DNA from: Burkholderiales bacterium
Lineage (GTDB): Bacteria > Pseudomonadota > Gammaproteobacteria > Burkholderiales > Burkholderiaceae_C
Direction of reading: 5' to 3'
NCBI GenBank assembly: GCA_016702555.1
Contig: JADJDV010000005.1
Coordinates: forward strand, 528,256-592,255
DNA: 64,000 bases
Position numbers and translations under genes: made by a program. Shown here piece by piece: positions 35,198-43,167 of this stretch (within the stretch, counting starts at the first letter, position 1; each line of letters opens with the position of its first letter). The notes under the pieces are model-generated. The model did no database searches, had not been told where the DNA came from, and worked only from the letters and a program-made list of their open reading frames with translations.

Positions 35198-37123
35198 ATG
35201 CACACACCGATTTCACTGAGCTTCTGGCGCCGCTTGGCGGGCGGCGCGCTGCTGCTGGCGGCACCGCTGCTCGGCGGGGCGCAGCCCGCCACCGACCCAC
35301 CGGGCCGCGTGGCCTACGTCAGCGCGCAGGAAGGCACGGCGCAGATCGCGCCGGACAGCCGCGGCGCCTGGCAGCCGGCGGCGCTGAACTGGCCGGTGAC
35401 CACCGGCACCCGCCTGGCCACCGGCATCGGCTCGCGCACCGAGTTGCACGGCGGCTGGACCACGCTGCGCCTGCACGGGCAGTCGATGCTGGAGGTGACG
35501 CGGCTCGACGACGACACCCTGCAGGTGGCATTGACCGAGGGCAGCCTGTCGGCCCGCGTGCGCGCGCTGCAGCCGGGCGAGCGGGTCGAGCTGGACACGC
35601 CGCAACTGGCCCTGGTGGCCGATCAGCCAGGCGAATACCGCATCGACGTCGACCCGCGCAGCGACACCACCCGCGTCACCGTGCACGCCGGCTCGGCCAC
35701 GGTGTACGGCGAGGCCGGCCAGGCCAGCCACGTCGAGGCGCGCCAGCAGATCAGTTTCACCGGGCGCGCACTGGGCGTGCTGCAGTCGGGCCGCGTGGCC
35801 TACCGCGACGGCTTCGACCAATGGGTGGCGGCGCGCGATGCGCTGGAAGAGCAGTCGCGCTCGGCGCGCTACCTGTCGCGCGACATGCCAGGCTACCCGC
35901 AGCTCGATGGCTACGGCGAATGGGCGCAAGACACCACCTACGGCAACGTCTGGTACCCCAGCGTCAGCAGCCCGGACTGGGCACCTTACCGCGACGGCCA
36001 ATGGGCCTGGATCGAGCCCTGGGGCTGGACCTGGGTGGACGACGCGCCCTGGGGTTTCGCGCCCTTCCACTACGGCCGCTGGGCGCAGATCGGCCCACGC
36101 TGGGCCTGGGTGCCCGGCCCGCTGGCGCCGCGCCCGGTGTACGCGCCGGCGCTGGTCGCCTTTGTTGGCGGTGGTGGCGGCGGCAGCCACTGGGGCGTGT
36201 CGCTGGGTGGCGGGCTGCCCGGTGCGGCCTGGTTTCCGCTGGCGCCCGGCGAATACTGGACGCCGCACTACCACGCCAGCGACCGCTACCGGCGCCGCAT
36301 CAACGACTGGGGCCCGCAGCGCGAGCGCGTGCGGCCGCCCGTCGATGGTTTTTACTTCCAGCGCCGCCCGCACGCCATCACGGTGGCGCCGCGCGATCAG
36401 TTCGGGCGCGGCGACTGGCAGCAGCGGCGCCCGCGCTTCGGCGACGGCAGCCGGCTGCCGCCCGGCGCCCTGGACGGCAGCCGCGTGACCACCCCGCCGC
36501 CGCGCGCCTATGTGCCTGGCGTGCAGATGCCGACACCGCCGCCAACCCGGCCGAACCTCGGCGAGCCGCGCCCACCCCGCCCCGGCGCCGATCGGGGCAT
36601 GGCGCCGCGCCCGGACGGCCCACCACCGCGCTTTGGCGACGACACGCGCCCTGGCCCCATGCCCGGCGTGCGGCCGATGCCCGGCCCCGAGCCACGCCGT
36701 GAACGGGAACGCGACCGCATGCTGCGCGACCCGGCCGCGCCTGGCATCACGACCCCCCTGCCGCAGCGGCCGCAGGAACAGGCGCCGATGCGCGAGTCCG
36801 CGCCACGCCAGTGGCAGCGCCACCAGTCGGACGAGCCCTGGCGGCGTCAGACCATGCCGCCGCCCGGCGCCCAGATGCCGCAGCAGGCACCGATACCGCA
36901 GCCCCCTCCACCGCGCGCGCAACCCATGCCGCAGCGTCCGGCGGAGAGCATGGAGCGCGGCCCGCGACAGTTCGAACCGCGCGCGATGCCGCCGGCCGAG
37001 ATCCGCCAGCAGTCGCCGCGATTCGAAGCGGGTGAAGGCATGCCCGTGCCGCGCGCGCAGCCACGCGAGCGAGAGCCGTTCCGCGCCTCGCCGATGCGCC
37101 AGCGCGAGGGTGACGGTGGCTAG
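35198..37123 (+). CDS. Exported FecR/DUF6600 domain protein with proline-rich tail
   Basis: From the ATG at 35198 the product is 641 residues. A signal peptide (LAGGALLLAAPLLGGAQP) is followed by a FecR-like beta domain (about residues 40-190, RVAYVSAQEGTAQIAPDSRG). A Trp/Tyr-rich DUF6600 region comes next (MPGYPQLDGYGEWAQDTTYG through WVPGPLAPRPVYAP). The last 250 residues are low-complexity Pro, Arg, Gln and Met. A TTG start nine codons upstream is possible but would precede the signal peptide poorly. No sigma factor or TonB receptor lies nearby, so classic FecR regulation is unlikely; a periplasmic or surface structural role is inference. Confidence 0.8.
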   Translation: MHTPISLSFWRRLAGGALLLAAPLLGGAQPATDPPGRVAYVSAQEGTAQIAPDSRGAWQPAALNWPVTTGTRLATGIGSRTELHGGWTTLRLHGQSMLEVTRLDDDTLQVALTEGSLSARVRALQPGERVELDTPQLALVADQPGEYRIDVDPRSDTTRVTVHAGSATVYGEAGQASHVEARQQISFTGRALGVLQSGRVAYRDGFDQWVAARDALEEQSRSARYLSRDMPGYPQLDGYGEWAQDTTYGNVWYPSVSSPDWAPYRDGQWAWIEPWGWTWVDDAPWGFAPFHYGRWAQIGPRWAWVPGPLAPRPVYAPALVAFVGGGGGGSHWGVSLGGGLPGAAWFPLAPGEYWTPHYHASDRYRRRINDWGPQRERVRPPVDGFYFQRRPHAITVAPRDQFGRGDWQQRRPRFGDGSRLPPGALDGSRVTTPPPRAYVPGVQMPTPPPTRPNLGEPRPPRPGADRGMAPRPDGPPPRFGDDTRPGPMPGVRPMPGPEPRRERERDRMLRDPAAPGITTPLPQRPQEQAPMRESAPRQWQRHQSDEPWRRQTMPPPGAQMPQQAPIPQPPPPRAQPMPQRPAESMERGPRQFEPRAMPPAEIRQQSPRFEAGEGMPVPRAQPREREPFRASPMRQREGDGG

Positions 37124-37130
37124 TGGATGG

Positions 37131-37209
37131 GTGGGCTGGGTTAGCCGAAGGCGCAACCCAGCGAAAGCGCCTGCAAAACGCGGGGTGACGCTTCGTTAAT
37201 CCAGCCTAC
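37131..37209. repeat. REPIN-like inverted pair of hairpin repeats
   Basis: Left unit 37131-37163 contains CTGGGTT and AACCCAG as a hairpin. Right unit 37179-37209, read on the minus strand, begins GTAGGCTGGATTAACGAAG and closely matches the left unit's GTGGGCTGGGTTAGCCGAAG. The two form a larger imperfect inverted repeat around a 15-base centre between convergent genes. It resembles dispersed intergenic repeats and may also end transcription from both sides. Confidence 0.6.
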
Positions 37210-37231
37210 ACACTACGCACTTCAAAACGGC

Positions 37232-38605
37232 TCAGTTGCCGGCCAGCTTCATCCGATTGACCAGCACCGAGCCGACGGTCTTGGCGCCGTAGTTGTAGGC
37301 GTCGGCACCGACCGCCTCGATGCCCATGAACATGTCGCGCAGGTTGCCGGCGATGGTGATTTCCTGCACCGGGTAGGCGATCTCACCGTTGTCGACCCAG
37401 AAACCACTGGCGCCGCGCGAGTAGTCACCGGTGACGTAGTTGACGCCCTGCCCCATCAGCTCGATCACGAACAGGCCGGTGCCCAGCTTGCGCAGCATGG
37501 CATTCAGATCGTCGCCGGCCTGCGTGCGGCGCGAGCTGAGCGTCAGGTTATGCGAGCCGCCGGCGTTGCCGGTGGTGCGCATGCCCAGCTTGCGCGCCGA
37601 GTAGCTGGTGAGAAAGTAACCCTGCACACGCCCGCCATCGACCACCCGGCGCGGCTGCACGCGCACGCCCTCCTCGTCGAACGGCGACGAGCCCTTGCCG
37701 GCGCGGACGAAGGGGTCTTCCTCGATGTCGATGTGCCCGGGAAACACCGGCTTGCCGAGCGAGTCGAGCAGAAAGCTGGTCTTGCGGTACAGCGCGCCGC
37801 CGCTCACCGCCTGCGTGAAGCTGCCCAGCAGGCCGGCGGCCAGCGGCGACTCGAACAGCACCGGGCATTCGCGCGTGGAGATCTTGCGGGCCTTCAGGCG
37901 GCTCAGGGCGCGTTCGGCGGCGTAGCGGCCCACCGCCTCCGGGCTGGCCAGCTGGGCGGGATCGCGCATCGAGCTGTACCAGTGGTCGCGCTGCATGTCG
38001 GCGCCCTTGCCGGCGATCGGCGCCACCGAGATGCTGTGGCGCGATGACGCATAGCCGCCGCGAAAACCGTGCGTGTGGGCGCTGAAGAAATGGCTTTGCT
38101 GCGCCGACACGCCAGCGCCCTCGCTGTTGGTGATGCGCTTGTCGACGGCGAAGGCGGCGCGCTCGCAGGCCAGCGCCAGGCGCGCGGCCTGCTCGCTGTC
38201 GATCGGCCAGGGGTGAAACAGGTCGAGCTCGCGCTGCTCGGCGACGGGGCAGACGTCGACCTCGTCCGGCAGCCCGGCGACCGGATCGGCGGCAGTGAAG
38301 CGGGCGATGTCGTAGGCGGCCTGCACGGTGCGCTCGATGGCGGCGCGCGAGAAGTCCGAGGTGCTGGCGTTGCCGCGCCGCTGGCCGACGTAGACCGTCA
38401 CGCCAAGCGACTTGTCGCGGTTGCGCTCCACCGTCTCCAGTTCGCCCTTGCGCACGCTGACGCTGAGGCCTGAGCCCTCCGACGCGTCGGCGCCGGCGTC
38501 GCTGGCGCCCAGCTTCTTGGCGTGGTCCAGCGCGGTGTCGACCAGGTCTTCGAAGAAGCCGCGCGAATAAGAAAAGCCCGGCTGGGCTTTGGATGTGTCT
38601 TGCAT
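37232..38605 (-). CDS. pmbA: Metalloprotease PmbA/TldE homologue
   Basis: PmbA (TldE) works with TldD in processing microcin and degrading unfolded peptides; TldE itself lacks the zinc site. The 457-residue protein starts MQDTSKAQPGFSYSRGFFED and shows GSGLSVSVRKGELETVERNRDK near the N-terminus and GASGFWVDNGEIAYPVQEITIAGNL near the end. An alternative ATG five codons upstream (38618-38620) exists; neither has a strong ribosome site. It is divergent from darP, with 54 bases between starts. No tldD is in the window. Confidence 0.92.
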   Translation of the reverse strand: MQDTSKAQPGFSYSRGFFEDLVDTALDHAKKLGASDAGADASEGSGLSVSVRKGELETVERNRDKSLGVTVYVGQRRGNASTSDFSRAAIERTVQAAYDIARFTAADPVAGLPDEVDVCPVAEQRELDLFHPWPIDSEQAARLALACERAAFAVDKRITNSEGAGVSAQQSHFFSAHTHGFRGGYASSRHSISVAPIAGKGADMQRDHWYSSMRDPAQLASPEAVGRYAAERALSRLKARKISTRECPVLFESPLAAGLLGSFTQAVSGGALYRKTSFLLDSLGKPVFPGHIDIEEDPFVRAGKGSSPFDEEGVRVQPRRVVDGGRVQGYFLTSYSARKLGMRTTGNAGGSHNLTLSSRRTQAGDDLNAMLRKLGTGLFVIELMGQGVNYVTGDYSRGASGFWVDNGEIAYPVQEITIAGNLRDMFMGIEAVGADAYNYGAKTVGSVLVNRMKLAGN

Positions 38606-38659
38606 GGTGGCGGCTATCATACTTGTCGACTTTTCCCGTTTTTCCACTCTTTGTCCCGC

Positions 38660-39352
38660 ATGTCCCGCAAACCCAAGAAAGGCTACTTTGTGCGCGGCCA
38701 GTTCGTCGCCGAGGGCAGCGAGCTGGACGAAGAGCTCAAGCGCGAGCTGCGCGGCGATGGCCCCAGCAAGACCGAGCTGAAAGCGCAGAGCGCCGAATTG
38801 CAGGTGCTGGGCGAGCAGCTCTTGAGCCTGCGCGCCGACCTGTTCGATCCGCTCGATCTGCCCGCCCGGCTGGTCGATGCGCTGGACGAGCTCAAGCGCA
38901 TCACCAATTTCGAAGGCAAGCGCCGCCAGGGCCAGTACGTGGGCAAGCTGATGCGTCAGCTGGACGAGGCGCAGGTGGCCGCCATCCACGCCGCGCTGGA
39001 AGAGCAGCGCAAGGGCTCGGCCGCCGACACGCTGCGCCTGCACGCCGCCGAAAGCTGGCGCGATCGGCTGATCGCGGAAGACGCCGCCGTCAACGCCTGG
39101 GTCACCCAGTTTCCCGACACCGACGTGCAGCAGCTGCGCGCGCTGGTGCGCCAGGCGCGCAAGGACGCGCCCGCGCCCGCCGCCGCCCACGAGGCGCAGG
39201 CCAAGGGCCAGGCACCACGCCAGGGCCGCGCCTACCGCGAACTGTTTCAGCTGGTGAACGCGGCGTTGGAGCACGCCGAAGCCCACGCGCCGGCAGTGCA
39301 GCCCATCGACGCCGAAGATGTGGGTTACGTCAACGACGCCCGAGCCGGCTGA
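38660..39352 (+). CDS. darP: Ribosome-associated protein YjgA/DarP (DUF615)
   Basis: This 230-residue helical, charged protein belongs to the YjgA family that assists late 50S assembly. It begins MSRKPKKGYFVRGQFVAEGS and shows the family region FEGKRRQGQYVGKLMRQLDE. The C-terminal 60 residues, after an Ala/Pro/Gln linker, are an extension of the family core. The pmbA-darP divergent arrangement is common in proteobacteria, which supports the call. Confidence 0.9.
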   Translation: MSRKPKKGYFVRGQFVAEGSELDEELKRELRGDGPSKTELKAQSAELQVLGEQLLSLRADLFDPLDLPARLVDALDELKRITNFEGKRRQGQYVGKLMRQLDEAQVAAIHAALEEQRKGSAADTLRLHAAESWRDRLIAEDAAVNAWVTQFPDTDVQQLRALVRQARKDAPAPAAAHEAQAKGQAPRQGRAYRELFQLVNAALEHAEAHAPAVQPIDAEDVGYVNDARAG

Positions 39353-39363
39353 GGTATCACAGA

Positions 39364-39963
39364 ATGATCCACGCACCCCATGACCCCATCATCATTGGCA
39401 TCGTCTCCGTCAGCGACCGCGCATCTCAAGGCACCTACGAGGACAAAGGCCTGCCCGCGCTGCAGGACTGGCTGACGCGCGCGCTGAAGAACCCGATCCG
39501 CTTCGAGCCGCGCCTGATTCCCGACGACCAGGCCACCATCAGCCAGACCTTGATCGAGCTGGTCGACGCCGGCTGCGCGCTGGTGCTGACCACCGGCGGC
39601 ACCGGCCCGGCCGTGCGCGACGTCACGCCCGAGGCGACGCTGGCCGTGGCCGACAAGGAAATGCCCGGCTTTGGCGAGCAGATGCGGCAGATCAGCCTGG
39701 CCTTCGTGCCCACCGCCATCCTGTCGCGCCAGGTCGCGGTGGTGCGCGGCAGCAGCCTGATCATCAACCTGCCCGGTCAGCCCAAGGCGATCGCCGAGAC
39801 GCTGGAAGGCCTGAGGAGCGCCGATGGCGCGCAGCAGGTGCACGGCATCTTCGCCGCCGTGCCCTACTGCATCGACCTGATTGGCGGGCCCTACCTGGAA
39901 ACCGACGACGCGGTGTGCAGGGCCTTCCGGCCCAAGAACGCGGTGCGGCCGGCGCGCGGCTGA
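39364..39963 (+). CDS. mog: Molybdopterin adenylyltransferase
   Basis: Mog adenylates molybdopterin before molybdate insertion. The 199-residue protein has the MoeA/MogA fold with LTTGGTGPAVRDVTPEATLAV near residue 78-98 and SLIINLPGQPKAIAETL. It follows darP by 11 bases and is probably cotranscribed. Confidence 0.95.
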   Translation: MIHAPHDPIIIGIVSVSDRASQGTYEDKGLPALQDWLTRALKNPIRFEPRLIPDDQATISQTLIELVDAGCALVLTTGGTGPAVRDVTPEATLAVADKEMPGFGEQMRQISLAFVPTAILSRQVAVVRGSSLIINLPGQPKAIAETLEGLRSADGAQQVHGIFAAVPYCIDLIGGPYLETDDAVCRAFRPKNAVRPARG

Positions 39964-40137
39964 ACCGAAGCGCGGCGACAGGGCCGGCCCACGGCGCCGT
40001 CGGCCGATTCCGACAAGCACGAAAGCGGCCCACCGACGCGGCGCGCGCAGCGGCACCGGGATACTGAGCTCACCTGCCGCCGCCCTCACCCGCGCCTCCG
40101 CGCACCGGTGGCGGCACTTCACGAGAAGGAGTACCGC

Positions 40138-40353
40138 ATGAAGATCCGACACTACAGTCTCGCCGCCCTGCTGGCCGCCACCCTGGCGGCCGCTGGCTGC
40201 TCCAGCAACCCGACCAACGCGCAAATCGGCACCGGCGTTGGCGCCGTCGCCGGCGGCGTGCTCGGCAGCGCCGTGGGCGGCACCGCAGCCACCATTGGCG
40301 GCGCCGCAGCCGGCGCGCTGGTGGGTCATGAGGTGGGGCGGCGCACGAAGTAA
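40138..40353 (+). CDS. Small glycine-zipper lipoprotein
   Basis: This 71-residue product has a lipoprotein signal, MKIRHYSLAALLAATLAAAGC, with lipidation expected at Cys21. The mature part is a Gly/Ala repeat with GxxxG spacing (GTGVGAVAGGVLGSAVGG) typical of glycine-zipper 2TM (OsmB/SlyB-like) outer-membrane lipoproteins. AGAAGGAG lies just upstream of the ATG. Function is likely envelope stress or integrity, by family only. Confidence 0.8.
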   Translation: MKIRHYSLAALLAATLAAAGCSSNPTNAQIGTGVGAVAGGVLGSAVGGTAATIGGAAAGALVGHEVGRRTK

Positions 40354-40381
40354 CGCGGCAGCTTGACGTCCACTCGGCAGT

Positions 40382-40414
40382 TCACGAAAATACGTGTATC
40401 ACGTATTTTCGTGA
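40382..40414. promoter_or_regulatory. vapBC operator: perfect 15-bp inverted repeat
   Basis: TCACGAAAATACGTG (40382-40396), a TAT spacer, then its exact reverse complement (40400-40414) end eight bases before the vapB ATG. A -35-like TTGACG at 40363-40368 with 17-base spacing puts the -10 (GAAAAT) inside the left arm. VapB-type antitoxins normally autorepress at such palindromes, so this is the expected operator. Confidence 0.85.
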
Positions 40415-40421
40415 CGCCATC

Positions 40422-40679
40422 ATGACCAATCTGACCGTTTCACTCGACGAGCACATCATCCGCAAGGCCCGCCTGCGCGCCATTGAAGAAGGCACTTCGG
40501 TCAGCGCCAAGGTGCGCGAATTTCTGGCGCGTTACGCACATGGCGAAAATTTCGACACCATCGCCGACCCTGCCAGGGCCGTTCAGCTTCCGGTCTTTGA
40601 CGGAACCAAGGGCTTGATGCCGGGGCTTGATCCCTTGAGCAACAAATCGCTGCTGGCAGCCGCGGAAGAGGACGCGTGA
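40422..40679 (+). CDS. vapB: Ribbon-helix-helix antitoxin (VapB-like)
   Basis: This 85-residue protein opens with a ribbon-helix-helix DNA-binding domain, MTNLTVSLDEHIIRKARLRA followed by IEEGTSVSAKVREFLARYAHG. The C-terminal 40 residues, ending LLAAAEEDA, would wrap the toxin. The stop overlaps the vapC GTG by four bases. No Shine-Dalgarno is seen between the operator and ATG. Base composition is a little poorer in GC than neighbours. Confidence 0.85.
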   Translation: MTNLTVSLDEHIIRKARLRAIEEGTSVSAKVREFLARYAHGENFDTIADPARAVQLPVFDGTKGLMPGLDPLSNKSLLAAAEEDA

Positions 40680-41098
40680 CACCCGACGTGAATGTGCTGC
40701 TGGCGGCTTCGCGCATCGACCACCCGCAGCACGCCCCCGCACTCGACTGGCTTCAATCCACCTTGTCCACCCCGGGTGCATTGACGCTCCTGCCCACGGT
40801 GATCGCAAGCTTTTTGCGTCTGGTGACGCACCCAAAGATATTTGTGGAGCCGACCCCGATCAACACCGCGCTGGCGTTCATCGACGCGGCCAAGCAAGGC
40901 GGCGCCACGCCCGCCCAACCGCCTGATGAGTGGCCGCAGCTGAAGGCGCTGTGCCAGCGCCACCAATTGCGCGCCAACGATTTGCCCGATGCCTGGATCG
41001 CTGCCCAGACATTGGCACGCGGTCTGGTGCTGGTGAGCTTTGATCGCGACTTCGTCAAGCTGCTGCCGCCCCGGCAACTGCGCCTGCTGCCAGTCTGA
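40676..41098 (+). CDS. vapC: PIN-domain ribonuclease toxin (VapC-like)
   Basis: This 140-residue PIN-domain protein starts at GTG with TPDVNVLLAASRIDHPQHA, giving the catalytic D4 and N6. The second acidic cluster is RANDLPDAWIAAQTL (D102, D105), and VLVSFDRDF supplies D123 and D125. Strand 3 (PTVIASFLRLVTHP) has the FLRLVT pattern of the Mycobacterium-type PIN subgroup rather than a clear Glu. It is coupled to vapB. Target RNA unknown. Confidence 0.87.
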   Translation: MTPDVNVLLAASRIDHPQHAPALDWLQSTLSTPGALTLLPTVIASFLRLVTHPKIFVEPTPINTALAFIDAAKQGGATPAQPPDEWPQLKALCQRHQLRANDLPDAWIAAQTLARGLVLVSFDRDFVKLLPPRQLRLLPV

Positions 41099-41127
41099 CG
41101 ACACGGTCGTCGCAGCGACTGGCGGGC

Positions 41128-41898
41128 CTACTTGCCGACCAGCTCGTTCAGCCGATCGGCCTCGAAGCTTTCCTGGCGCGCCGCATCGTCGGGCACGCAG
41201 TCGGGATCGAGCTGGCAGGCCAGTTTTTCCACCGCCTGCCACAGCAGCGCGATCTGATGCTCCTGGCTGGCGGTGCCGTCGATGAGGCCGCGCAGCGCCT
41301 GGCTGATGGGGTCGTCGTTCTGCGTCACGCCATAGGCCGAGAAGCCCAGCTTGGCCGCCGCTTCCTCGCGCTTGGCCGCATCTTCCGCCTGAATGATGCG
41401 CGCCGGGTTGCCGACCGCCGTGGCGCCCGGCGGCACCGGCTTGGTGACCACCGCCGACGAGCCGATCTTTGCCCCGTCGCCCACCGTGAAGCCACCCAGC
41501 ACCTGGCTGCTGGCACCGACGACGACGCCCTTGCCCAGCGTGGGATGGCGCTTGGTGCCCTTGCCGAGCGAGGTGCCACCCAGCGTGACGCCTTGGTAAA
41601 TGGTGCAGTCGTCGCCGATTTCTGCGGTCTCGCCGATCACCACGCCCATGCCATGGTCGATAAACACGCGCTGGCCGATCTTGGCGCCCGGGTGGATCTC
41701 GATGCCGGTGAAAAAGCGCCCCCAGTGCGAGATCCAGCGCGCCAGCCACAGCCAGCCGCGCTGCCACAGCGCATGCGCGATGCGGTGCAGCACCAGCGCA
41801 TGGAAGCCGGGGTAGGAAAACACCACGTCCCACACCGAGCGCGCGGCCGGGTCACGCTCGAGGATGGCCTGGGTGTAGGAGCGGATGCGGGCGAACAT
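41128..41898 (-). CDS. cysE: Serine O-acetyltransferase
   Basis: CysE makes O-acetylserine for cysteine synthesis. The 256-residue protein has an N-terminal helical domain starting MFARIRSYTQAILERDPAAR, then left-handed beta-helix hexapeptide repeats with GIEIHPGAKIGQRVFIDHGM and IYQGVTLGGTSLGKGTKRHP. A C-terminal extension of about 70 residues follows. It lies 14 bases after trmJ in the same direction. Confidence 0.95.
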   Translation of the reverse strand: MFARIRSYTQAILERDPAARSVWDVVFSYPGFHALVLHRIAHALWQRGWLWLARWISHWGRFFTGIEIHPGAKIGQRVFIDHGMGVVIGETAEIGDDCTIYQGVTLGGTSLGKGTKRHPTLGKGVVVGASSQVLGGFTVGDGAKIGSSAVVTKPVPPGATAVGNPARIIQAEDAAKREEAAAKLGFSAYGVTQNDDPISQALRGLIDGTASQEHQIALLWQAVEKLACQLDPDCVPDDAARQESFEADRLNELVGK

Positions 41899-41912
41899 GA
41901 TCGGATGCGAGT

Positions 41913-42704
41913 CTAGCGCTTGCGCGGCAGCGCGACGGATTCCACTTTCTCGTTTGGGATGGCAGCGGCACACTCGCGCATCGACCTGGCGATGCCGCGC
42001 AGGATGTCGATCTCCTCGCGCGTCGGCTGCGCGCGCTGGAACAGCTGACGCAGCCGCGGCATCAGCTTCTTGGGCACGGCGGGATCGAGAAAGCCGATGT
42101 CGACCAGCGCCTGCTCCCAGTGCCCCAGCATGCCTTCCAGTTGCGGCGCGTCGGCAGGCGCTGAGACGGGCACGACCAGCGCGGCATCGCCGCCGCCATG
42201 CGCCGCCAGCGCCAGCCGCCAGTCGTAGGCGATCAGTTGCACGGCCGCGGCCAGGTTGAGCGATCCGTAGGCCGGATCGGTCGGAATGCTCAGCGCCACA
42301 TGGCAGCGGTACACGTTTTCGTTGCGCATGCCGTAGCGCTCGCTGCCGAACAGGAAGGCGATGCCCGGCGGCGGCACATCGGCAGTGCCCAGGAGCGCCT
42401 CGAAATGCGCACGCGGCGTGCGCGTCGGCGGGCCGAAGTCGCGCGGCGTCATGGCCGTGGCGCACAAATGGGTCATGCCGTGCAGCGCCTCATGAAGCGT
42501 GGGCACCACGCGCGCGCGCGCCAGCACGTCGGTGGCGCCACTGGCGCGCTCGATCGCCTCGGCGCGGGTCAGCACGTCGGGCCAGCGCGGCGCCACCAGC
42601 ACCAGATCATCGAAGCCCATCACCTTCATTGCCCGCGCCACGGCGCCGACGTTGCCGGCGTGGCTGGTTTCGATCAGGACGAAGCGGGTGCGCGGCGCGG
42701 ACAT
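41913..42704 (-). CDS. trmJ: tRNA (cytidine/uridine-2'-O-)-methyltransferase TrmJ
   Basis: This SPOUT-family enzyme methylates position 32 of certain tRNAs. The 263-residue protein has FVLIETSHAGNVGAVARAMK near the N-terminus and the knot motifs FLFGSERYGMRNE and LSIPTDPAYGSLNLAAAVQL. The start MSAPRTRF at 42702-42704 fits; a longer open frame upstream is acidic and non-homologous. Confidence 0.93.
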   Translation of the reverse strand: MSAPRTRFVLIETSHAGNVGAVARAMKVMGFDDLVLVAPRWPDVLTRAEAIERASGATDVLARARVVPTLHEALHGMTHLCATAMTPRDFGPPTRTPRAHFEALLGTADVPPPGIAFLFGSERYGMRNENVYRCHVALSIPTDPAYGSLNLAAAVQLIAYDWRLALAAHGGGDAALVVPVSAPADAPQLEGMLGHWEQALVDIGFLDPAVPKKLMPRLRQLFQRAQPTREEIDILRGIARSMRECAAAIPNEKVESVALPRKR

Positions 42705-42810
42705 GGTCCGATTGTCGCCGCCCTCCTCGTCCTCGCCACCAACGAACGGCACGGGCACGTCACGGTTTCGCCGTTAACATGCGCGGCTCTCGCCAACCGT
42801 CCGATCGATC

Positions 42811-43128
42811 ATGACCACCGACAGCTTCACCAACGTCACCCTCAACACCCGCGCCAACGTGTACTTCGATGGGAAGTGCGTCTCGCACGGTTTCACGCTG
42901 GCCGATGGGACGAAGAAGAGCGTCGGCGTGGTGCTGCCCGCCACGCTCACCTTCAACACCGCCGCGCCGGAGATCATGGAATGCGTGGCCGGCGGCTGCG
43001 AATACCGCCTGGCCGGCGCGACCGAATGGGTGCCGAGCGGCCCCGGCGATCGCTTCAGCGTGCCGGCCGATTCCTCGTTCGAGATCCGCGTGGCCGAGGC
43101 CTACCACTACATCTGCCATTTCGGCTGA
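42811..43128 (+). CDS. ppnP: Pyrimidine/purine nucleoside phosphorylase
   Basis: This 105-residue cupin-fold enzyme (formerly DUF1255/YaiE) cleaves nucleosides with phosphate. Sequence features are NVYFDGKCVSHGFTLADGTK and the C-terminal SSFEIRVAEAYHYICHFG, both conserved in the family. It is divergent from trmJ and convergent with the permease gene. Confidence 0.93.
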   Translation: MTTDSFTNVTLNTRANVYFDGKCVSHGFTLADGTKKSVGVVLPATLTFNTAAPEIMECVAGGCEYRLAGATEWVPSGPGDRFSVPADSSFEIRVAEAYHYICHFG

Positions 43129-43167
43129 AGACCACGGCGGCCGACGCCGGTCCACCGCTGTCCACGC

